A DNA stretch of 64,000 nucleotides, from assembly GCF_000755285.1 (NCBI RefSeq), contig NZ_BBMK01000007.1, positions 1 through 64,000 on the forward strand, read 5' to 3'. A program made the position numbers and the translations under genes. The notes beneath the pieces are model-generated. The model did not search any database. It was given only the letters and a program-made list of their open reading frames with translations, and was not told the origin of the DNA. The stretch comes from Nonlabens ulvanivorans (GTDB lineage Bacteria > Bacteroidota > Bacteroidia > Flavobacteriales > Flavobacteriaceae). Below, one piece after another: positions 50,710-58,555 of this stretch (positions are counted from its first letter, which is position 1; every line of letters begins with the position of its first letter).

Positions 50710-51096
50710 ATGAACGACATAGAAAAACGTATTAATGACTCTGAAACAAGAATTTTCAAAGCCGTTTTTCCAAATACTACTAATCATTACGATACTCTTT
50801 TTGGTGGAACTGCGCTGCATATGATGGATGAAGCATCATTTATATGTGCCACTCGTTTTTCAAGAAAGAAAGTAGTTACAATAAGTACGGATCAGATAGA
50901 TTTTAAAAAACCTATTCCTCAAGGTTCAATCGTTGAGCTTATAGCACGTATTAGTCGTGTAGGAAATACTAGTTGTACTGTTGAAGTAAGCATGTTTATG
51001 GAAGATATGTATAGTTATAAACGAGAAAAAGTAGTTACAGGAAACTTTACCTTTGTAGCCATAGATGATGATAAGAATCCAACTCCTATTTGCTAG
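50710..51096 (+). CDS. Acyl-CoA thioesterase, hotdog fold
   Basis: 128 residues, YciA/BACH-type. Seen: 'VFPNTTNHYDTLFGGTALHMMDEASFICA' in parts, with catalytic Asp in 'MMDEAS', and 'VTISTDQIDFKKPIPQGSIVEL'. It hydrolyses acyl-CoA esters. Its stop is directly followed by the ATG of the next gene, so the two are one operon. Confidence 0.92.
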   Translation: MNDIEKRINDSETRIFKAVFPNTTNHYDTLFGGTALHMMDEASFICATRFSRKKVVTISTDQIDFKKPIPQGSIVELIARISRVGNTSCTVEVSMFMEDMYSYKREKVVTGNFTFVAIDDDKNPTPIC

Positions 51097-51765
51097 ATGC
51101 GTAAATTTCTAAATCTTACCGTTTTTACAATATTAGCACTCGTACTACTTGTAATTATCTTGCAGTTTCATATTAATCGATCTAGTCGCGATTTGATTTT
51201 TGAGAACGCAAATGACTTAGAGCCTACTTATGTAGGTTTAGTACTCGGTGCTAGTGTAAGACCTGATAAAAGCCTCTCTCCTATCTTGCAAGACCGTGTT
51301 GATAAAGCCTATGAATTATATCATAAAGGTATAATCAAAAAGTTCTTACTAAGTGGTGATCATGGACAGAAAGATTATGATGAAGTGAATGCCATGCGTC
51401 GTTACTTGAATGATAAAGGTGTACCTAACAAGGATATCTTTTTAGACCATGCTGGTTTTGATACTTACGACAGTATGTATAGAGCTCGCGAAGTTTTTCA
51501 AGTAGATAAGGCTATAGTTATAACTCAAAAATTTCATTTACCACGTGCCATCTATGTAGGTAAAAAAATGGGCCTAGAATTACAGGGATACGTTGCAGAC
51601 AATAGAGAATACCCTGGAAACACGCATTTCACACGAAGAGAATGGCTAGCAAACATTAAGGCTTGGATAGAATTAAATATAGAAAAAAGTCCTACTTATA
51701 GCGGAAAAGCTATCCCCCCCATAACAGGTAGCAGCAGTCCTAGTCACGATAAAACAATAAACTAA
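51097..51765 (+). CDS. DUF218/SanA-like membrane-anchored protein
   Basis: 222 residues. One N-terminal membrane segment ('VFTILALVLLVIILQF'), then the DUF218 fold: 'VGLVLGASVRPDKSLSPILQDRVDKAYELY' in parts, 'KKFLLSGDHG', 'DEVNAMRRYLNDKGVP', 'DSMYRAREVFQV' and 'ITQKFHLPRAIYVGKKMG'. Relatives such as SanA affect the cell-envelope barrier. A C7 at 51714-51720 adds a Pro in 'KAIPPITG' near the C-terminus. Confidence 0.88.
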   Translation: MRKFLNLTVFTILALVLLVIILQFHINRSSRDLIFENANDLEPTYVGLVLGASVRPDKSLSPILQDRVDKAYELYHKGIIKKFLLSGDHGQKDYDEVNAMRRYLNDKGVPNKDIFLDHAGFDTYDSMYRAREVFQVDKAIVITQKFHLPRAIYVGKKMGLELQGYVADNREYPGNTHFTRREWLANIKAWIELNIEKSPTYSGKAIPPITGSSSPSHDKTIN

Positions 51766-51869
51766 GGTTATATTTTTTCTTAAAGTTTCAATAAAAGGAC
51801 TGCATTACAGTTAAAGCTTGTTAAGTTTTTTGTGAGGGATTAAAATATTCTTTATCTTAAAATAAAAAA

Positions 51870-52013
51870 ATGGAAACACCGAAGCCAGAAAAGACAAGTA
51901 AAAGAGAACAAGCCATTAATTTAGAACAAACACATGGTAAGAAAATCAATCATCAAGTAAAAGATAAAAAAGAACATCATCAACCCAGAGATGATGTTAG
52001 GACACAATCTTAA
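51870..52013 (+). CDS. Small charged protein of 47 residues
   Basis: ATG to TAA gives a very hydrophilic protein rich in Lys, Glu, Gln and His ('METPKPEKTSKREQAINLEQ' at the start), probably disordered. Support for a real gene: codon-like composition, a strong terminator eight bp past the stop, and room for a promoter before it. No family is recognised. It may be a stress-related small protein. Confidence 0.55.
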   Translation: METPKPEKTSKREQAINLEQTHGKKINHQVKDKKEHHQPRDDVRTQS

Positions 52014-52020
52014 CGAATTA

Positions 52021-52047
52021 AAAAATCTACTAAAAAAGTAGATTTTT
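52021..52047 (+). terminator. Terminator after the 47-residue gene
   Basis: AAAAATCTAC (52021-52030) and GTAGATTTTT (52038-52047) form a 10-bp stem with an A-rich loop, ending in a T-run. A C7 run follows at 52049-52055. Confidence 0.8.
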
Positions 52048-52058
52048 GCCCCCCCAAA

Positions 52059-52090
52059 TTGTAATTAAACAAAGAATAATTATATATTTG
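52059..52090 (+). promoter_or_regulatory. Bacteroidota-type promoter of tRNA-Ser
   Basis: TTG at 52059-52061 and TATATTTG at 52083-52090 match the -33 TTG and -7 TAnnTTTG consensus with a 21-base spacer. The tRNA begins 35 bp further on. Confidence 0.6.
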
Positions 52091-52124
52091 CAACCGCTTA
52101 AGCAAAACATTTTGTTTATCGACT

Positions 52125-52212
52125 GGAGAAGTGGCAGAGTGGTCGAATGCACTGGTCTTGAAAACCAGCGAGGGTCACACCTCCAGGGGGGGTTCGAATC
52201 CCTTCTTCTCCG
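52125..52212 (+). tRNA. tRNA-Ser (UGA anticodon)
   Basis: Acceptor stem GGAGAAG / CTTCTCC, anticodon stem CTGGT / ACCAG with loop CTTGAAA (anticodon TGA at 52159-52161), long class II variable arm with stem GAGG / CCTC, and T-loop TTCGAAT. A run of seven G (52186-52192) stands where the T-arm normally has about four; with four the T-stem would be AGGGG / CCCTT. Two or three G would then be extra, which fits the window-wide G-run effect. The discriminator base G is followed by CA; a full CCA is not encoded. Confidence 0.93.
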
Positions 52213-52298
52213 CATAAACCCTGATAATCTTTTGATTGTCAGGGTTTTATTTTTTTTAACCTTTAAGCGAGTCTAATTAAAAGATATTTACTGTTTGA

Positions 52299-52949
52299 TT
52301 AAGATTTTGTTTTAGTAATTAATAAATTTTGATCTTCTAAAGTCTGCATTAACATTTTACAATAATCTTTTATCGCCTTCTTTTCACTGTCTAGCTTTGT
52401 GACATTTATGGAAGCTCGCCATATCACTTGTCTTTCTTTCTCTGGACATATACAATACAATACACTTTCGGCGTGATAGACGACATAACTTTCTAATTGC
52501 TCATTCTGATCAAACAATCCTTGGTTAGAGTAATAGTCTTCATTAAAAGTCTCAAAATGCTTATTAAAGTTCTGATAGGATTTGATTAAGGTAACTTTAT
52601 CCTCTGCTCCTATAACTTTTGAAACTAATATCGCATCATAACCATTATGTAATAACATATCTTCAAGAGCATTTACTTCATTCTCTGTTTTAGGTCTTTT
52701 TGTAAAGTTATCATCAAAAATATTATCGCTATTCATGGCATTTACTCCTTTGTCTCTTAATTGTTTTACAACACGATTCTCAAAAAACTGTCTGTTTTCA
52801 ACATTATTAGAAATAGCTAGCACTAGTACCTTTTGCGCTTGAAAAGATTCAATATCAGGATTTTTCCAGTTCTCAACTAACTCAGAATCTGCACAACCAT
52901 TGAGTCCAAAAAATATTAGTATAACAAATAAATAAAGTGAGTTTTTCAT
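52299..52949 (-). CDS. Lipoprotein of unknown function
   Basis: 216 residues. Lipoprotein signal 'FFGLNGC'. Then 'VENWKNPDIESFQAQKVLVLAI' and 'VVKQLRDKGVNAMNS', a mix of strands and helices seen in small Bacteroidota lipoproteins that resemble DUF4136-type folds; I cannot assign it. It lies alone between tRNA-Ser and the stress-protein cluster. Confidence 0.8.
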   Translation of the reverse strand: MKNSLYLFVILIFFGLNGCADSELVENWKNPDIESFQAQKVLVLAISNNVENRQFFENRVVKQLRDKGVNAMNSDNIFDDNFTKRPKTENEVNALEDMLLHNGYDAILVSKVIGAEDKVTLIKSYQNFNKHFETFNEDYYSNQGLFDQNEQLESYVVYHAESVLYCICPEKERQVIWRASINVTKLDSEKKAIKDYCKMLMQTLEDQNLLITKTKS

Positions 52950-53062
52950 GTTGTAGTGTTAATATAATAACGATCTCATTATCCTTATTGATCAATTAAA
53001 GTAAGTTACGATGATTAAATTAATGAAATACACATTCGCAAAATCGAAAAACGAAATGTTCT

Positions 53063-53917
53063 TTAATGACTTGTATCGTGCATCACTAATAATGGCACCT
53101 TGCTAAACATTCCTAATTCTTTTACCATTGGAGTAGAAAATATAGAATCTAAAAATGAGTGTTTTCTATTGATGAAAGACACCATATCACTACCTCGACT
53201 TTCCACAAATCGTTTAACACCACTATTGATATCTGAGCCGCCTATGTGGTGCAGACTAAAAGATGCATCCTCGAGACATTCTTCTAGCAATTGTTTATTC
53301 TCTTGTTGCTCTACAGTCAATTCTGTATGATCATTGACATGCAAAACACAAATGTTTGCGTCTTGTAATTTTGCAATCTCCACTAGATGAATGAGCTCTC
53401 TTCTCTTGTAATGTGTTTTAAAACTCGTAGGAAAAACAATCTCTTTAACATGTACTAGTCGAGCATCCAATGGGATTCCAAGTATAGGAGAACTACGTAA
53501 ATTTTCCATCACATTTATGGTATTGCTACCAAAGAGCTTATTCTCATAATTACTAGCCCCCCCTTTTGTCCCCATAACAACTAGTTCTATATCTTTCTTT
53601 TCAATTGTTGATTGAATAGCGCTTAATGGATCATCTTTTACAGATACTATATGATATTCATGCTTTTCATTAAGGCCTCTAAAGTCTAACATCTCTAATA
53701 TATTTGCGAGACCACTAGCTGACTTATTTTTTTCTGTCTCAAAAGAAAGCATTTCTGCTTTATCCTTCATTAAATGTCCTCTACTGTGCATTGTAGCATT
53801 ATAGGCATTGAGCAAGAAGAAACTACACTCTTTATTTTTAAAAAGGTCTGCGGCATAGGTGATTGCGTTCCATGCGTTCTTTGAAAAGTCAGTAGGTATT
53901 AAGATTTTCTTTTTCAT
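53063..53917 (-). CDS. Universal stress protein, two UspA domains (1 of 5)
   Basis: 284 residues with two UspA domains. Domain 1 opens 'KKILIPTDFSKNAWNAITYA' and has the nucleotide motif 'VVMGTKGGASNYENKLFGSNT'; domain 2 opens near residue 150 ('VKEIVFPTSFKT') and is degenerate. A C7 at 53557-53563 gives two Gly in 'GTKGGAS', where relatives (including the paralogue at 54893) have one. A FixK/FNR-type box lies 55 bp before the start. Last gene of the cluster. Confidence 0.9.
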   Translation of the reverse strand: MKKKILIPTDFSKNAWNAITYAADLFKNKECSFFLLNAYNATMHSRGHLMKDKAEMLSFETEKNKSASGLANILEMLDFRGLNEKHEYHIVSVKDDPLSAIQSTIEKKDIELVVMGTKGGASNYENKLFGSNTINVMENLRSSPILGIPLDARLVHVKEIVFPTSFKTHYKRRELIHLVEIAKLQDANICVLHVNDHTELTVEQQENKQLLEECLEDASFSLHHIGGSDINSGVKRFVESRGSDMVSFINRKHSFLDSIFSTPMVKELGMFSKVPLLVMHDTSH

Positions 53918-53971
53918 AGCTTTTATTTTTGATTACTTATTAAATCTAGATATATCAGTGAAGAATAACCA

Positions 53972-53983
53972 TGATATTTATCA
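53972..53983. promoter_or_regulatory. FixK/FNR-type box before stress protein 1
   Basis: TGAT-ATTT-ATCA. It lies 55 bp before the start codon at 53917 and overlaps the stop codon of stress protein 2. Confidence 0.75.
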
Positions 53984-54828
53984 GATGCTGTCAGGCAGGA
54001 TAAGTACGGGCACATTTGTGTGAAAGCTTACCTTTTCCACTGTTGATGTTTTGACAAGGCTCTGTAAAAAACTGTATTTATGATACAACAATGTCAATAG
54101 ATGAATACTCTGCATATCGCAAAATTGTTTAAGATTCTTTTCTATAGAGTCATCACTTGAAATCCAGTGCGTCGTGAAATCAATATCCTTTAATTTAAGT
54201 TTAAGATTGCTATATTGTGCTTCAACCTTTTGATTCATTTCTGATTGATTATGAAAATGTACCAGATGTAATTTTGAATTATTTGTTTTAATTATCATTT
54301 TCAAAAACTCAATATTCTGTGAGTGATCATCCTTCTAAAATCAGTAGCATAAGCTATGTTTTTGGGATTCATGAAATTTGCATTTCTAGGTATCAGAAAA
54401 AGTGGGATCGGGCTGATATTCTTAATGGTATCTACCGCTTGACTTCCTATAAAAATTTCTTTTAATCCTGATGCTCCTTTAGTGCCCATAACTACTAATT
54501 GAACATCTAGGTTCTCTATTAAATCATTAATAATATCATTAAGAGGTAGCGCAGCATACATTAATTCGACCTTTAAATTCTGTCCTGCACAATCTAATTG
54601 TATACGATGTGACAACTGTTCTAATTGACTATGAACTGTTGCTCTTAACTTTGCAATAATCTCTTCATTTGCCGCCGGATCCATTTTACTTATAGTATCA
54701 TTTAAACTCGTTTCATAAGAGTGAACTAAATAAATACTACATTCCTCATCAGGAAATAATTGTGTAGCATAAAACAAAGCGTTATATGCATTTTCAGAAA
54801 AATCAGTAGGTACAATTATGGATGCCAT
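53981..54828 (-). CDS. Universal stress protein, two UspA domains, frame broken (2 of 5)
   Basis: About 282 residues after repair. Domain 1: 'SIIVPTDFSENAYNALFYA' and 'VVMGTKGASGLKEIFIGSQAV', the ATP-type UspA motif. The frame breaks at an A5 run (plus strand 54303-54307); adding one base joins 'HRILSF' to 'LKMIIKTNNSKLHLVHFHN' and gives a length divisible by three. Domain 2 ends 'KVSFHTNVPVLILPDSI'. Own FixK/FNR-type box 50 bp before its start. Confidence 0.9.
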
Positions 54829-54877
54829 AGTTATTATATTAGTGGATAAAACTATCGTTTACTACTGCACTTACCTA

Positions 54878-54889
54878 TGATAAAAATCA
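54878..54889. promoter_or_regulatory. FixK/FNR-type box before stress protein 2
   Basis: TGAT-AAAA-ATCA, 50 bp before the start codon at 54828, in the 64-bp gap after the stress protein 3 stop. Confidence 0.8.
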
Positions 54890-54892
54890 GTT

Positions 54893-55735
54893 CTAACTAG
54901 GTAAAATAAAGAAAGGTACATCTGAATGATGAACTACTTTTTTAACTACAGGTTTAAACAACAAATTCTCAAAAAAGTTATGCTTATTGTGTACTAGAAC
55001 GAGCAAATCGATACCATGTCTAGATTGAAAATCTTCCATAGCCTCTATCACGTCCATCCCTTTAGCTATTTGAGTAAGATGAGCATCGTGTTTAAAAAAA
55101 TGATCTAACGTCTCCATATTTTTAACTTGATTTGCCGTCAGATTATCCCCTTCATATGCATTTAAGAAAATTAATCTTGAAATGTTTTTACTGCAAATAT
55201 CTTCTAGTAGCGTCATACCTGTATGATGCTCGTCTGTCATATAATTAGTCATAAATAAGATATCCTTTGGTTGTTTATAAGGATAGCCTTGTGGCACACC
55301 TATTACAGGTATATTGGCATTCTTGATTACATGCATAGTTTGAGAACCTATGAAAACTTCTTTTAGACCAGACGCTCCATTTGTACCCATAATGATAAGA
55401 TCTATACCATAATCCTCAACTAATTCATTAATCTCTAGACTCAACATATTGAATGTAGAGATTCCTTTATAAACATGATGAGAATCATTAAATTTTGAAC
55501 TTACCTCATCAATGACCTTCTGTACTTTTTCCTTAGATTTCTTTTTAAACAACTCTCCTATTTCTAGATCTAAACCAGGATCATTGCCATATGTAGTAGA
55601 AGTATAAAGTGCAACAGGCTCATACGTATTGAGTACATAAAAATTACAATCTTCATTTTTAAAAAGCTGTACAGCATATTCTATTGCGTTGATGGAAGCT
55701 GCAGAAAAATCGGTAGGTAAAAGGATCTTTTTCAT
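54893..55735 (-). CDS. Universal stress protein, two UspA domains (3 of 5)
   Basis: 280 residues. Domain 1: 'KILLPTDFSAASINAIEYA' and 'IIMGTNGASGLKEVFIGSQTM'; domain 2 from about residue 155 ('KDILFMTNYMTDEHHTG') ends 'HSDVPFFILPS'. Frame intact. It begins 11 bp after the stop of stress protein 4 and has no box of its own, so the two share a transcript. Confidence 0.92.
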   Translation of the reverse strand: MKKILLPTDFSAASINAIEYAVQLFKNEDCNFYVLNTYEPVALYTSTTYGNDPGLDLEIGELFKKKSKEKVQKVIDEVSSKFNDSHHVYKGISTFNMLSLEINELVEDYGIDLIIMGTNGASGLKEVFIGSQTMHVIKNANIPVIGVPQGYPYKQPKDILFMTNYMTDEHHTGMTLLEDICSKNISRLIFLNAYEGDNLTANQVKNMETLDHFFKHDAHLTQIAKGMDVIEAMEDFQSRHGIDLLVLVHNKHNFFENLLFKPVVKKVVHHSDVPFFILPS

Positions 55736-55746
55736 AATAAATTATT

Positions 55747-56543
55747 TTATCGTGCTAGATTTTGAAGAATTAAAAACGGAATTTTAAGATTTAATCCCAG
55801 AGCATCTATAGTAGTTGTTTTTAAGAAAGACTCTAGAAAAGAATGCTTGGAATTAACCAAAACCAATAAATCAATATCATTCTTATTTATAAAATTGTTA
55901 ATGACGGTAGTTCCATCGCCTAGATCATGACGAGTATATTTTGTCTCGCTTTCGCGAAAGCGTGATTCCCAGAACTCCTTTACCTCAATTTGTCTTTGAG
56001 ATAATTTATCAAACTGTGCTATATACAGCAAATGCAACAAAGAACGATGTTGAAGTGCCAGATTACTTATTAAATCTAGTTCTCTATCTTTAAAAGGCAC
56101 TTGCAGCCAGAAGGAAATAGAATACTATCTGGACTTTTATACTCTAACTCGAGCGGTATAGCAAGTACAGGACAGCTTACATTTTTAATGACTTGTAAAG
56201 TATTACTACCGAAGCTTCTCTTGCGATCTGCTGTTTTACCTTGTGTTCCCATTACTATTAAATCAGCATTTAAATTATCGACTTGATCATTAAGTTGCGT
56301 GATAAAATTTCCTGCTATTGCGCGTGTTTCAAAACGATGATGATGATTATAAGTTAAATACTCTACACGCTCTAATAAATGATCTAACTTATCTTCATAA
56401 TCTTGCTGCATATCCTGCATAGGAAAATCATACGTATGCAGTATTACAAACTGCGTTTCTTCTTCAGTGAAATACTGTATGGCACATTGTAATGCATTGA
56501 ATGCATTCTCTGAAAAATCTGTGGGAACAATGATAACTTTCAT
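55747..56543 (-). CDS. Universal stress protein, two UspA domains, frame broken (4 of 5)
   Basis: About 265 residues after repair. Domain 1: 'KVIIVPTDFSENAFNALQCA' and 'IVMGTQGKTADRKRSFGSNTL'. The break at 56101-56102 is one missing base ('FPSGCK' continues 'VPFKDRELDLISNLALQ'). The perfect palindrome at 55947 encodes RFRES in domain 2. A FixK/FNR-type box lies 54 bp before the start. Confidence 0.9.
55947..55962. repeat. 16-bp palindrome, perfect
   Basis: Inside stress protein 4, encoding 'ESRFRESE', the same peptide as in GH88. Confidence 0.95.
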
Positions 56544-56596
56544 AATGGCGTTGTATTTATTGTTATAAATCTATGATTTACAACACTTAAAAACTA

Positions 56597-56608
56597 TGAC
56601 ATTAATCA
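56597..56608. promoter_or_regulatory. FixK/FNR-type box before stress proteins 4 and 3
   Basis: TGAC-ATTA-ATCA (one half-site mismatch), 54 bp before the start codon at 56543. Confidence 0.65.
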
Positions 56609-56616
56609 GTTAACCT

Positions 56617-57423
56617 CTATTCGTGTATAATTAAGAAAGGTAGCTTTTTACGATAATCTGGCACACAATCTTGAACAGGTAAGAAGAGAATATTTTCTAG
56701 AAAATTAATGTTTTTTGCAAATAGGATTACTAATTCAACCTTATGAATATTGATAAAAAACTGTAGAGCATCATCCATTGTTTTATCAATAACTGAATGA
56801 AAACTAAACGAAAACTGTTCTAACGCGCTTTTGAGAAAAGACTTGTTCTCTACCTGATTTTGCGTTAAAATTGAATTGCTAGTTTTTAACTGCAATATAT
56901 CCAGATGGGTTTGAGAACGATTTACAAAATTAGTAAGAGTATTTGTTGCCTTTGAGCGATGTGCAAAATTAAAATCTGACAGTAAAACTACTTGTTCTAG
57001 TGGCTTACATTTAAAGCCTTGCGGTACAATAAGAACAGGACATTTTACTCGTGTAATAATCGCTTTAGTATAAGTTAAATCAACTTTTGCCTTTTGATCA
57101 AATGGATACAGATCAGAACAAACTATTAAGTCTATATCATTTTCATATACAGCTTCTTTAACTTGAGCTATAAATGTACCATCTGATGATAAGCTAATCA
57201 ATTTTTGATGTGGTGATAATAACTTTTTAGTAGACTCTATTCTAGCTTGTAAGGTGCTATAATCAGTTTTTAATTTTACTACCTCTTCATCGAATTGAAG
57301 ATTTAATGATTCTCTATGTAATAGATAAAAACAAATTCCAGCATCACGATGCATGGATATAGCACAATGCACAGCAGCCCATGATGGGTCTGAATGGTCT
57401 ACCGGTATAAGAATGTGCTTCAT
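56617..57423 (-). CDS. Universal stress protein-like, divergent (5 of 5)
   Basis: 268 residues. It keeps the fold ('KHILIPVDHSDPSWAAVHCAI') but lacks the 'GTxGASG' ATP motif: the matching region is 'IVCSDLYPFDQ'. Two domains, the second from about residue 140 ('LEQVVLLSDFNF'). It is first after the receiver-CRP gene, with a FixK/FNR-type box 52 bp before its start. Confidence 0.85.
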   Translation of the reverse strand: MKHILIPVDHSDPSWAAVHCAISMHRDAGICFYLLHRESLNLQFDEEVVKLKTDYSTLQARIESTKKLLSPHQKLISLSSDGTFIAQVKEAVYENDIDLIVCSDLYPFDQKAKVDLTYTKAIITRVKCPVLIVPQGFKCKPLEQVVLLSDFNFAHRSKATNTLTNFVNRSQTHLDILQLKTSNSILTQNQVENKSFLKSALEQFSFSFHSVIDKTMDDALQFFINIHKVELVILFAKNINFLENILFLPVQDCVPDYRKKLPFLIIHE

Positions 57424-57474
57424 TGCAAACTACTTTGAGTTCACAAATGTATCTGGCTAGGTTTTAAGAAATAA

Positions 57475-57486
57475 TGATAAAAATCA
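57475..57486. promoter_or_regulatory. FixK/FNR-type box before stress protein 5
   Basis: TGAT-AAAA-ATCA, identical in core to the box at 54878, 52 bp before the start codon at 57423. Confidence 0.8.
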
Positions 57487-57498
57487 GTTTTAGAATAT

Positions 57499-58548
57499 TT
57501 ATTCTACTTTTTCAAGTCCATTTAAATCTATAATTCTTATGCTGCGACCTTCTATTTCAATAAGCCCTTCTTTTTTAAATCCAGACAGTGTTCGTATTAA
57601 ACTCTCTGTCGCTATTCCAGCAACGCTTGCTAGATCATTACGAGTTATACAGATATCCTCTTGAGCATGTTTATTATAGACACTAGCAAACTGCAATATG
57701 GTTTGAGCTGTTTTCTTGCGCACAGAGCTATAAGCCATTTGTAGCAACTGTGTTTTTACATTTGCTACATTATGTGATAAAAGTTGTAGCAACTCCATGG
57801 ATAGATTGTTATTATTATCTAATACATCTTTGAGTACTGACTTTGACACGCCTACTAAATTTACATTTTCTAAAGCCTCAGCAGATTCTTCGTATGCTAC
57901 ATTATCTAGAATAGAAGTAAATCCTAAAAATTCATCTTCCTTAAATAATGAAGTAATTAACTCCTTACCACTTTTATCAATTTGAAAAGTTTTAACGACA
58001 CCTTTGGTAATTAAATATATTCTGAAAGATCGTGTACCTTCTTGGTAAATTATCTCGCCTTTCTTGAAGCTAAGTTCTTCACCGTTATCGTCAAAAAAAT
58101 TCTTTAATTCATTGAGGTTGCGTAGTTGATCTTCATCATTTGAAATCTGTGGTGCGCTATTTAATAATGCCTTAAAAACCTCAGCTTTGGCTAGTCTGGT
58201 TTCAATGGCCTTTAAAAGTTCATCTTCTTCAAATGGCTTTGTTAAATAATCATCTGCTCCTAGATCCATCCCTTTGCGCACCTCTTTATGATCTGTACGA
58301 GCTGACAAGAAAATAAAAGGGATTTGGTTGGTTTCTATATCTAATGATAACGCTTCTAGAACGCCATAACCATCAATTTCTGGCATCATGATATCACAAA
58401 CGATGACATCTGGATTATTTTTTTTTGCCAGCTCTATTCCTATACGACCATTTGCTGCTGTGATAACATTAAAATCAGCTAGTTCCAGCAGCTCTGCTGT
58501 GTTCTCTCTTAACGCAGTATCATCTTCTATAATTAAGATCTTTCTCAT
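57499..58548 (-). CDS. Receiver-CRP/FNR fusion transcription regulator
   Basis: 349 residues in three parts. Receiver 1-120: 'KILIIEDDTALREN', phosphoacceptor Asp52 in 'VIVCDIMMPEIDGYG', 'FLSAR' and 'DDYLTKPFEEDEL'. Cyclic-nucleotide-like domain about 150-260: 'FKKGEIIYQEGTRSFRIYLITKGVVK'-type (parts). Crp helix-turn-helix about 285-345: 'ITRNDLASVAGIATESLIRTLSGF', whose recognition helix keeps the Glu and Arg that read TGA half-sites in CRP and FNR. The Cys cluster of FNR is absent, so oxygen would be sensed by the kinase. It starts seven bp after the kinase stop. Fusion of a FixJ-like receiver to a FixK-like DNA-binding part is uncommon. Confidence 0.9.
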   Translation of the reverse strand: MRKILIIEDDTALRENTAELLELADFNVITAANGRIGIELAKKNNPDVIVCDIMMPEIDGYGVLEALSLDIETNQIPFIFLSARTDHKEVRKGMDLGADDYLTKPFEEDELLKAIETRLAKAEVFKALLNSAPQISNDEDQLRNLNELKNFFDDNGEELSFKKGEIIYQEGTRSFRIYLITKGVVKTFQIDKSGKELITSLFKEDEFLGFTSILDNVAYEESAEALENVNLVGVSKSVLKDVLDNNNNLSMELLQLLSHNVANVKTQLLQMAYSSVRKKTAQTILQFASVYNKHAQEDICITRNDLASVAGIATESLIRTLSGFKKEGLIEIEGRSIRIIDLNGLEKVE

Positions 58549-58555
58549 TACAATA

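Noticed and set aside
52061..52276. Coding frames over the tRNA-Ser region on both strands
   Set aside because: They overlap a clear tRNA with full cloverleaf and have no protein family features.
1651..53563. G7/C7 tracts as phase-variation switches
   Set aside because: They occur in housekeeping genes, a tRNA and a terminator flank, not mainly in surface genes, and most keep the frame by adding three bases. Without read-level length variation sequence error is more likely.
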